Part shown: piece by piece, positions 20,331 through 30,446 of the stretch | Layout of the letters: each line of letters begins with the position of its first letter | Position numbering within the stretch: the first letter of the stretch is position 1 | Source: Branchiostoma floridae | Lineage: Eukaryota; Chordata; Leptocardii; Amphioxiformes; Branchiostomatidae | Reading direction: 5' to 3' | Assembly: GCF_000003815.2 (NCBI RefSeq) | Contig: NC_049983.1 | Location: forward strand, 18,648,196-18,712,195 | DNA: 64,000 nt | Notes under the pieces: model-generated | Database searches by the model: none | What the model saw: the letters and a program-made list of their open reading frames with translations, nothing else | What the model was told of the DNA's origin: nothing | Translations under genes and position numbers: made by a program

Positions 20331-20997
20331 AAAACATCCTTAATTTAAACAGTAAGGTAAAAGCAACAAACGAAATTATGTACGGATTCTGCACTTAAGA
20401 GTGTTTCGACTCTTTTGACACCAGTTTCAAAATTTTTATTGATAGTATCATTTATTTGCTAGTCTGATTCCCTTTTTGTACATCTTAGTAGGACAAGATG
20501 CTAATAACTTGGCCTCCTTAAGATACGGCTATAAAAGACAGACAAAAAACTTTATATAACGTTCTTGGCTGAACTGATCGTGATTAATTTGGAATATGGA
20601 TATACAGAGGGAAGCACAATTTGGGGCCTGTTTCAGTTCCGCTGATTACATAAGACTCGGCGGTCTGGGGTTTCCCTCGAAGCAAACGGAAATCGAGCTA
20701 AAACTTTTAAAAAAAGTAATGAATGTTTGTTACGTAATTGTTACGTATTTCGTTAAAAACCAATTCTAACGATGGGGCTTACTGTGAAGCACACCTGCAC
20801 AACCACGTACTACAAATTAACTTCATTTCTTGTGCACTCCGCCATTCATTCGGTTCTCCAACACAATGCGCTGGAAAACGGAAATAGATTGGAGTTAATC
20901 AACTAGGATTAAACCCTACAATGCAATCATCAATAGGATGATTACTAAGGCTTGTTTAACTGTCACTTTCTGTCTGTTGAAAAATCTACAAAACTGC

Positions 20998-21191
20998 CGG
21001 ATGGCCGAATAGTAATAGGGCCAAGTTAGCGATAAAAGTCTAGTAGGAGTTAATTGGCCTAGGAGTGAACTGTTCGTCCGCTAGTTGGATAGACTGCAAA
21101 AGACTGACTGAAACCCCATAGTAACTTGCTTGTCCCTATTTGCCACATTCTTCTCTTTTTTAGTGCTGCTGACACGTCTGCATGGAGACTA
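20998..21191. mobile_element. MITE, copy 1 of the AGTCTC family
   Basis: Shares 'aataaaagtctagtaagagt'-like and 'actgactgaaa' blocks and the end 'ctgacacgtctgc..ggagacta' with 54875-55063. The left end is eroded. Confidence 0.6.
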
Positions 21192-21359
21192 GAATATATA
21201 AAAAATCTTTATTACGTCTGTGAACGTGGCTACTTTTCCAGTGACGTAATGTTCCAACCCCGCACTTTTCTGGTGCAGCTAGCGTGATAATGCACTTCAG
21301 ACGTTCTGTTGACAAGGAACTAAGGACGCGGAATTTATGTCACTTTCCCTCACCCCGGT

Positions 21360-21905
21360 AGCGGCCGAAAATCCACTAGTCCGGCGGATTAGCCTTAATT
21401 AAGATAAGAAGGCGTGAAGAAGACCTCCCCCTCTCCCTTCATGCCCGCATTTGTTCCGCTCCTCCCAGCGAACAGAAACAGTTTTATAATTCCTTGTACA
21501 AATTATGGAGAATCCCACCCCGAAGTTGTACCCACTACTGCGGACAATGGCGGCCGCACAATGGGCCCCGTACGGATGGGGCGCGCTTAATAGGAGATTT
21601 GTCAAATCGGGTTTTAGAGGGAGATCAGCTTCCGACTCAGCGCGCCCTGAAAATGACATCTTTATCCGGGGCCCCGTCAGCCATCACCAGTTCAAATAGT
21701 CCGTGCCAAATCGGGCAAATTTGCTTCCCGGGCGCACCGTCACGACAAGGCGGGCTGATGAGCCGCCAACCCGCCAGCGCTCATCTGTGTGGGGCGGCCG
21801 CTAGCGCGCGGGTTACACCAAGCATAGTAGGAACATCTTCTCTGGATGGTTTCAAAGAACAATTGCAGAAAGATGTGCAAAAGTTAGGTATGACAGGTCG
21901 TTCAG
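21360..21905. promoter_or_regulatory. Candidate regulatory block / CpG-rich island
   Basis: About 500 bp with many CpG dinucleotides in an AT-rich setting, including 'ccttaattaagataag' (homeodomain and GATA-type cores). Overlapping frames up to 138 codons show no family resemblance. Regulatory role is inferred only from composition. Confidence 0.25.
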
Positions 21906-21942
21906 TGTAATATAACCAGCTGCTGCCGCGCCACGTGCCTGT

Positions 21943-22012
21943 GAAGCTGGTGTGTTACACTGAAGGGCGGTTATACCGGCTATATAGGTACAGATACAGA
22001 TACAGATACACC
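21943..22012 (+). repeat. Dispersed repeat with (GATACA)n tail
   Basis: 'ggtgtgttacac.gaagggcggttatacc' followed by 'tacagatacagatacagata'. The core recurs inverted at 42451-42512. A 3' end with a short microsatellite tail suggests a retroposon. Confidence 0.6.
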
Positions 22013-22930
22013 AGGGCTACGTTTTTTAACAAGATTATATTCATTTTTGTATCCCTGAAACGACTTCATGATAATACTGTACAACATAGTGAGAATATGG
22101 TCTACTCTCTAATGCTTAGTTCTCATTTCCAAACCGGGACCCGGCCGGGCTCTTTTATGAGACGAAAAATAAAAATGTATACCTAGAAATATACACACAT
22201 ATGCATCATACTCATGACTTTTCTTTTTACGTTCTATGTATTTTGGTGTCTTTTATATAATCATTTTCGTTCCAGAGAGCTGTCCGGCTTGGCCCGGTTT
22301 GGAAATATGACCTTAGAATAGTCGTATCATGGCGCTAAAATGAACAAGGCTACATCCGTACCATGTGCGCCGTACCATCAATGATAACGAACTATTTTTG
22401 TGGCATTATGGTGAAATCCAGAATGAAGTTGAAAATTTACTTTGATTTTCTTATTCTAGTTTTGTTTATCTTCTAGTTTTCTCACCTGTCAGAAATATTT
22501 TTAAAAAGATGCCTTAAACTTTTGTCACATATTACAAATCGCAGTTTTACCTATGCCATTATATACAGTAGCTTTGACGGTTCTTTTTACGTTCCCTGTT
22601 GTGTAGAGTAGACGGAAACCATTGTTCAGATTGTTCGTACAATATCATAGAATATCATACATCATACAATATCATAGAAGAATGTGACGATGACGTGACT
22701 CAGGCAGTACGAGCTAAACAAGATTCGTCTTGTGAGTAAGAAATGGAGTTAGCTCTCTAGTGATGTGATTTTTACTGTCTTCTATCTTATTTATCTGTTT
22801 CGATTCCCACATCTTCATTATATCGTGTAAGTGTACTGTAATACTGGTTGCACTTCATGACATTGTCTCCTGCATCTTTTGTGGGCAAGCGGCAGAGTCC
22901 TTAGATTTTTTATGTACATGTACCATGCCC

Positions 22931-23160
22931 AGTCAGTGGCCAATGATCCCACCTCTCAGACTCTGGACCATGAGGTTGGGAGTTTGAATCCTGGCAGTGT
23001 CGCTCACCTGACCTGCGTGCTACTGGAAAGGGTTACAATCCTTAAGACGGGACGTTAAGCTGTGGTCCACTGTTCATCGTGCTTGTCGGAAAGAGCTAGG
23101 AGAAGTTCCCCGGCACAACGAACCTGGCATACTGTACTTAGCATCTGTCGTCACTGTTAC
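22931..23160 (+). mobile_element. tRNA-derived SINE
   Basis: 'tcagtggccaatgatccc' then, about 45 bp on, 'ggttgggagtttgaatcctgg', resembling the A and B boxes of a tRNA promoter. A ~150-bp non-tRNA body follows (gacgggacgttaagctgtgg ... ccccggcacaacgaacctgg). Not a functional tRNA: no closed cloverleaf. Confidence 0.6.
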
Positions 23161-26070
23161 AACCAGTGGAATAGCAAACTGTTAGCTTGACTTTGTCCTA
23201 CCTTGTTTCCTATTGGACATCCAAAACTGTCTTTAGCTCTTTTGCATTCGTAGTTAGGATATAAAAGACCAATTTCTCCCAGATCACTTCAGTGTCACCA
23301 ACGAAAGACAGTGGATGTTATCTGAAATCTCTGACCATTTTCCAAAATCATATACAGTTGCTTCAGTAACTGCTTTTTGCCCTATTTTATTACCTGGATC
23401 GACATGTTCATGAATTTCATTTGCACTTAAACTGATCCAAGATTACGTTCACTTTCATAATACACGAAAAAAACAGTTAACTGTTCTTCCCGACAGTCGG
23501 GTCTGAGTGACGTGAGAAGTCTTGACGAGAGAGACCTTCCCCTGTGGTGACAGGTTCTCCATGTGCACATGTCCCGCACACCCTGACACGGGCCTGCCCC
23601 TGTCACTCACAACACGTAACCTTTACATAACCCTGCCGACCTCGGCTCACAGACTCGGGCATGTTAAACACATGTTCAAATGTCCGACAGGCAGGGGCGG
23701 CCTTATAGCGTGCGAGGATGTTCACATAGTCATAACCTTCTACAGAATAAACAGTATACGTGTCAAGACGCTACAACTAGACGCTAACAACTCTGATATT
23801 ATAGCACAGACACAGCAAAACAATAGTGAGACAATAGCTCAATATCAACCACTTTTTCTTGTTGCAACCTCTCTCGATGGAGCTCACAATCTTGTTTGCA
23901 ATTAATTTTAAGCGAAAGTTATATTGACAAAGACGTTTTGCTGAAAAAAATGCTGCACGAATCTTGCGGTTGGACGCGTCGACCTGGAACAAAATGTACC
24001 GTACTCTTCACTGAATCAACCAGGACATTTCAACTCTTCAGTCCATGCTGGCTATTTCACCAGCTAACGGTACATTTCACTATATAAACGTCACTATAGA
24101 ATTTCACACAACAAACTGTTTATGAGATATAGACTTGCATCATCTATGAATTCTGTAGTTTGGGCTTTACTTTTAAGTACAGAAAACCGAATCTTCCCAC
24201 TCGCAGCGAAAGTATGATCATGCCAACTGATGTACTTAATCTTGGCTGTCACATTTATACATATCTTCAACTGATGATGCGATAATAACTGCCTAAAACG
24301 TCGTGTTGTCATGCTTTATTTTCCAATTTTACAGACATTTTACTACGTCTAGTCTGAGGAAGTGGATTGCAATATACTGGAATTGAACTCATGCCAGCAT
24401 ATTTGTATAATTATTCAATGAAAGCAAATTTCCTGACTAAATTTTGTTCAACAAAAACGAAAACTTTCTCGTACACGTAACATAAAGTTTGTAAATTTGT
24501 TTGAGCACATTGTAAACCCAACCCCTACCATTCTCTATATCTTTCTCCTATTTTCTCATTTAAGGGCGGATGTGTTGAAAACGTTGTCGGACAAACCAGG
24601 AAGTCTAGTATGGCGTACGTTGCGTGGTACGTGTTGTCTCTCAGTTGTGAAATAGTTCCTGCATTTTCTTAATTCTTAATCAATGATTGATTGAATCGTG
24701 TGGGAGGGGAGGGGAAGTGTTGAACACAGATGGGGCTGTGGATGGTGTGGGTGTGGTGGGAGGAATGTGAAGTGTAGGTTTTTTTATTCAAAGAAGAAAT
24801 GACATTGCTTGTTCGTCTTTTTCCTGTTTTGAAATTAAGCCTTGATAATTGCAATAAACATCATAATGTTAACGGCACCACTGGAGAGAAAACAGTTCGA
24901 GTATAACACAAACCTAACAAAGTCAACCGTGTAGACATGGGAATGATATTAAGGTGAATACATGTACGAGGACATCCTATAGTGCGTGGTTTATACTGTA
25001 GTGTGTATCCTACTTTAAATCTATCAACAAGACGACTTTCCTGTGAGTAACACATAAACATGTCTTTGCAGTAGATGTGGATATTACTAAAATATTACCA
25101 TAGACTACAGACATGGGGGGAAAATTATCTCAAAAACTATGAAATTGAAAAAAATTCGGACATTTGCTCTGTTGAATCAAATATTTCCACGATCTAGAAA
25201 CACCTCACAATTTAAGATAAGACCAGAGATGGTAGTCTGTAGAACTATTTGACGATCCCAATCTCTCCCCTTAATCAATAAGTGACGTGTCTACTTATCC
25301 ATCTCCTTTATTCATATTGGTGTCCGTACATAAGTAGTTATAATGATACCGGTAATGATTTCTATCGCAATATTCTTCTTCTACCTTGCGTCGTGTAATC
25401 AACTGAACATCATTTTAATAATTGCTGTACGAATTACAACGACATTTTCCTTTCTCCCTCTCTGAGTGAGGCTGAAAGTGTGCACCATATGTTCTCACGA
25501 TGTTGTTCGTCCGGACAACACAAAAATGTAGGAAACTTTAAAAGGCAAACACGAAATCTGGGATCTGACCCCTCGGCTTGGAAAGGCAAATACAACCGCA
25601 GTGATACTTTTAGCACCTCCTCGCGGGGCTTGTCTTTACTACTAGCCGGGTCACACCACTTCTTCTGCGCGTAAATCAGGGAGCGGAGACCAAACTACGG
25701 GAAGGTACGGTTCAGAACACCACCGTACGCGCTGCCGTACTACAGCGGGTCCTCTCGTCAGTTCCCCGTCCAGGGTATCCCACCGACGCCCCGCTACTCA
25801 GCTCATCACTTTGCGATAAGCCGGTACGTACGGGCTTTGTGTAAGAGCTAATTTCCGTTCTGCTGGTAATATGTCGTTAGTACGACTCTGAGAGTGGACG
25901 TGAGAAGGGTTGGGTTTTACACGAGGTTAGTTGGCGCCGTCCGTGCGCAAACACCGCTGTCACGGAAACAGATCGGCGATGAGATGTCGGAGATAGTTGG
26001 CAAATGTCGAACTTCCGTCACGAAGCCACCATCTTCAGAAACAACGGCGTATTTCCTCTTTTTTCAAATA
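23161..26070. other. Noncoding stretch
   Basis: No gene recognised. GC-richer blocks at about 23490-23730 and 25470-25830 stand out from AT-rich sequence but have no identifiable content. Confidence 0.45.
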
Positions 26071-26160
26071 TGATTGCTTATAATAGTTTATTGCAAAGTC
26101 TTGCCCGATGGCTAATTGCAGGTAACATGAAAGGAAACAGACAAATAGTGTAGAACAGTA
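26071..26160 (-). mobile_element. LINE 3' tail remnant
   Basis: 'tttattgcaaagtcttgccc' and 'gatggctaattgcaggta' resemble the tail at 60786 that is attached to LINE coding sequence. Confidence 0.5.
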
Positions 26161-26629
26161 TAGAATACGTCTAATGTATTAAATCCATTTATCCTATGAC
26201 AATTTCCTACTGTTCTACTGTTTTTACACGATTGTATTTAAGTATATGATTGAACTGCTGTTGCATCCGTGTTGTTGATGATGGCGTGTTATGTTATAGT
26301 CCCGTGTCAAAGGGAGAATGATGAATGCAGTTAAATTAAAATCAAACTTGATTAGTAAAGAATTGGAAACCTATAGCTAAAAGATTCTTAAGACTTGCGC
26401 CATGTCAAAAGGTATATGACAGGGAAAGAGCACCTTTTTTTTCTCTTATGAATAATCATTGAAATGAAATCGGCCTCCTAAATCCACCCGCCCCTCGCAG
26501 CTCTTCAATATGTAATTGCTCCGTGCTCTGCATTCTGTGGAGTTAAACAGTTCCCTGACGTACACTTGTGCTGCTGGCAAGCTCGTCCGGAAATAGGGGA
26601 CATATAGTAACATTATTGAGTCTCATTGA

Positions 26630-27188
26630 NNNNNNNNNNNNNNNNNNNNNNNNNNNNNNNNNNNNNNNNNNNNNNNNNNNNNNNNNNNNNNNNNNNNNNN
26701 NNNNNNNNNNNNNNNNNNNNNNNNNNNNNNNNNNNNNNNNNNNNNNNNNNNNNNNNNNNNNNNNNNNNNNNNNNNNNNNNNNNNNNNNNNNNNNNNNNNN
26801 NNNNNNNNNNNNNNNNNNNNNNNNNNNNNNNNNNNNNNNNNNNNNNNNNNNNNNNNNNNNNNNNNNNNNNNNNNNNNNNNNNNNNNNNNNNNNNNNNNNN
26901 NNNNNNNNNNNNNNNNNNNNNNNNNNNNNNNNNNNNNNNNNNNNNNNNNNNNNNNNNNNNNNNNNNNNNNNNNNNNNNNNNNNNNNNNNNNNNNNNNNNN
27001 NNNNNNNNNNNNNNNNNNNNNNNNNNNNNNNNNNNNNNNNNNNNNNNNNNNNNNNNNNNNNNNNNNNNNNNNNNNNNNNNNNNNNNNNNNNNNNNNNNNN
27101 NNNNNNNNNNNNNNNNNNNNNNNNNNNNNNNNNNNNNNNNNNNNNNNNNNNNNNNNNNNNNNNNNNNNNNNNNNNNNNNNNNNNNNNN
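26630..27188. other. Assembly gap (559 N)
   Basis: Run of unknown bases. Frames crossing it are meaningless. Confidence 1.
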
Positions 27189-27341
27189 CATTTCATCGTG
27201 AAGTATTTTGTCGTGAACCAACGTAATCCTTTCCATGTTGGATGTAAGAAAGGGTGGTCCGTTCTCTTTACCCTAACTGGCGAGATACTTTTCCTGCGAT
27301 GTTGTAAAATACTAATATTCACCTGTCTAGCTGTACAAGAG

Positions 27342-27537
27342 TAGCCTGGGTACCATCCTGGTAGTAGTTCACTCCTATGTTTGCTTTTAACGTTACTACC
27401 ACCCAATAGACTTCTACTTCTGAAATAGCAGAGAAGCGATTATATATAGTGTATTATAAAAGTCGGAGGGAGAAGCGACTGTATGTAGTGTACAATAAAT
27501 GTCGGAGCAAACTACTATCCGGATGGTACCGAGGCTA
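27342..27537. mobile_element. MITE with 9-bp target duplication
   Basis: Ends 'tagcctgggtaccatcctgg' and 'ccggatggtaccgaggcta' are inverted. The exact 9-mer GTACAAGAG flanks both sides (27333-27341 and 27538-27546). The interior has two related blocks (agagaagcgattatatatagtgta / agaagcgactgtatgtagtgta, split here for length). No coding capacity. Confidence 0.88.
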
Positions 27538-27546
27538 GTACAAGAG

Positions 27547-29700
27547 GGGATCTAGATTCTGACGAACATACTACTTACCGTGCGAAACCTCTAGTAGATA
27601 CCGTAGTTTGAGGAACCTTAATTTATATCTGATGTCAGAGGACGAAGATCCACGGACGCGTAAGCTTTGCAAATCGTCAGTAAAAGCATGCAAATTCTTT
27701 CCATGAAACGACACGTGTGAATTAACTCCGATTCATTTTATTTGAAGTAATTATTTTCTTATTTTCTTTACACGTGCAATTCACAATGCCCTTCCCCCGC
27801 TGTGGCATTTTAACGACAATGGTCCGTTCTTACAGGTGTGCGAAACAGCGCCCTCCAACGGAGTTGACTGTATTGCACATCATTGTGACCATGTAAGATA
27901 CTGTTTACGACACGCTGATAATAAAACAAACAAAAAAGCTAGAAGTAATGCAATAATTCAGTAGTTATTCAACATCGTCAGGCATAGTCTATGTTCTTAA
28001 CTCTTCAATTGTCATTTTCAAACCTCTCATTCATGTAAACAATCCTATTCATGTCGTTCTCAGAGCTTGGCAAACAGCATATATCCTTTAGCTGTCGTTG
28101 AATGCCTATGAATGGCACTTAAAGGTTTGTATCGCCAAGGCGTTACTGGAAACTCGCGTTCTGCATTTGCTAGGAATTTACAACTGTTACTGTGGAATAG
28201 ACAGTTTGAAGTTATTCGTGACCGCAGATGAAATGCCTTTCTAATTCCATTGTTAACGAATCTATGATGTTTGTTTGTATCTAATGGTCACACCAATGGC
28301 ATTACAAAAATATCTGTGGTCTGACATTGTGAACAATAAGACGTTGACCATTCCTTTTGGCGGGTTTGACGTCACATCCGCCTTTCCGGGAACTTTGTAT
28401 TATCATGACATTTAGGTGATGTTTATCTGCAAGGTGTTTATCAGTCACTTCGCGTTATTTCACGTTCCTGAGATTGCAACCATAATTTCTATCATCTCTT
28501 TGGTCAGTAGGTAAAATTTCGGAACGGTTCCTGCTTGTAAGAATTTTTTTCATATGGAACATACTTTCAAGAAACAGCAAAATGTATGCAATACATGTAG
28601 ATGTCACTACTTGATAAATTTATCATAAAGTCAGAACTGGGCCCTATCCGAAGATAGGATATGCGAGTATTCACAATGAAAATGCCACCGTTGTTTGTCT
28701 ATGCTAAGGTTTGTATCAGAATATGTCCAGGGTCTAAAGGAGAGCGCCTCGTTAATAACAACCCCGTGGTTAGGCTGCCCGGCGGGTGCTTTACCTGGAT
28801 TTGTACGGGCGACTGCGCATTGTTCACCGCCCACCCACCTAACTACCATCCCCTGGTCACACGGCTCTGTCGTGCGAGGGCCACTTTTTTCACCCCGTTT
28901 TCTTTTCTCTCCCCTCTGGTGATGTGCCCTCCCTGTTTTTGTGTCCGTAATCCTCGTCGTATTTGTAGTTCTGGCAGCTTAGAGTTGAAACAAAACGTGG
29001 CCCGTCCCACCCATGGTGGCGATAAACTGTCGAACAGCGCGCGACCTGCCCCGTGAATGGACGCACTTTATTGCATGAGAAAACAACATAATCCAAGGTG
29101 CTAATGGTAGGTGGGCAAATTGTTCCTTTTTTTGTTTTTTAATCCCAGCGTCAATACACAAATAGGTTTCCTTCTACCTGTGCGTGATTTGTACTGACAA
29201 CAGCCCCGGGACACAAGATACATCCATATAACACAGACATCACAGAAATACAACCCAAAATGATCAACTGATTTTTACAATTTGTTCTAAATTGATTATT
29301 TTAGATTGAATCTATTACGATCTTTCCGTTAACTTTTACTACAAGCGACGTCGATCCAAGGTTCTTCCAACCGGGGAGGTTTCGTCAACATGGGGTTCAC
29401 GCAAAATTACCTGTCCTTTCAGCGGCGGGCGAAGTAGGGGGCGGGCCTACGGACTTTACAATTGTGGACTGTAATTTGTTTCGCGCCAAGTAACCATGTC
29501 CATGTTAGGCTTGTTCTGCTCGTCCCTCAGTCAGTACCTCTTCCACTGGCAGCGACGTCTCTACGTTCAGAGGAGCAAATAGGTGATATATTTTTATGAC
29601 TGCAAATGTCGCACTTGATCTGTATGACCCGGTATGTCTGTGAGGATGTATGTAGACATTGTCCACCTGATTGCTTCATTTTCCTGTTAATCATGTGTCT
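27547..29700. other. Noncoding upstream region of Fezf
   Basis: No gene or repeat recognised. GC-richer block at about 28730-29060. Probably part of the Fezf upstream region. Confidence 0.45.
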
Positions 29701-29739
29701 GACTCCCGCCACGAGTAGGCCACAATTTACCGAAGTGCC

Positions 29740-30355
29740 CATTACAATTGCGTAATATATTCTACCCCACTGCCTATAGGGTCTGTGGCTGTTGACCAAT
29801 GGGCAGCAGCGAGAAGCCTAGCAGCAAAACTTGTCGCTGCGATTTGTTTTTCGCGACGAGGAGTGATTGGTCTTTTGGGGATACCGCCCTCCCATTCGCC
29901 CGTGCTCGCGCAGAGTGGTGCGTTCATTCGCGCTTTGTTTGCAGGGCAGTTGTTTTTTATCATCGGGGCTGTGAGTGACGTACCCATCTAATAGAAGGGG
30001 TGAGTCGGGAATCGCTGCTAAATTCTTGGCGTGCACATCTCTGGTATTGTCGTGGTCACATTGGCCTTTTGAATGTTAGGTTACAGTCGACAGACCACAG
30101 CCAGCAACCGAGCGCGAAGGAACGTGCCAGGCGCCCGCCCCAGCACAACTCTCTTCTCTCTACCTGAGCCCAGGTTATTCTTGATTTCTTCCTTCTGTCA
30201 TAGAGAACTTTTGGGACAACTAGTTGTGTTTTTTAAGCCTTCTTTTTGATGATTTTGTGCAATTATTTTGTGGTATCGTTTTACTGACGTTTGCTTGGGA
30301 GGAGGTATCGCTGCTGCCTGTACCACCCATTCGGCGGGTTTAGGGAGAGGTCGCA
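29740..30355 (+). promoter_or_regulatory. Probable Fezf promoter and 5' UTR
   Basis: GC rises just upstream of the SNAG exon. CCAAT-type motifs are present on both strands (gaccaatggg near 29796; gtgattggtc near 29865). No convincing TATA box. The transcription start is not determinable. An in-frame TAG at 30341 lies five codons before the ATG. Confidence 0.4.
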
Positions 30356-30446
30356 ATGCCAAAGTCATTTCTGGTGAAGACGGTGAAGGGAAAGGACTCT
30401 GCGGACGCTCGGCATAGAGTGAGCGAGACCCCGCACACTTACTCAG
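30356..30446 (+). CDS. fezf: Predicted Fezf exon 1 (SNAG exon)
   Basis: ATG at 30356 has G at -3 and an in-frame TAG at 30341-30343. It encodes [20 protein letters not shown] and ten more residues to TYS, then one base of the next codon. Donor CAG|GTTTGG at 30447 (imperfect at +3 and +4) gives phase 1, exactly what the acceptor at 30669 needs: the junction codon becomes GAG and the product continues EPWSYTEE. It is the only in-frame-compatible donor I found before the unspliced stop (TAA at 30493). Splicing is predicted, not observed. Confidence 0.72.

Noticed and set aside
21494-21910. 138-codon frame
   Set aside because: Few stops because of high GC; no domain, no conserved motif, low-complexity junctions.
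22931-23000. tRNA gene
   Set aside because: Box-like sequences only; no cloverleaf, longer non-tRNA body: a SINE.
26543-27406. Long frames over 26543-27406 on both strands
   Set aside because: They consist of the N-filled assembly gap.
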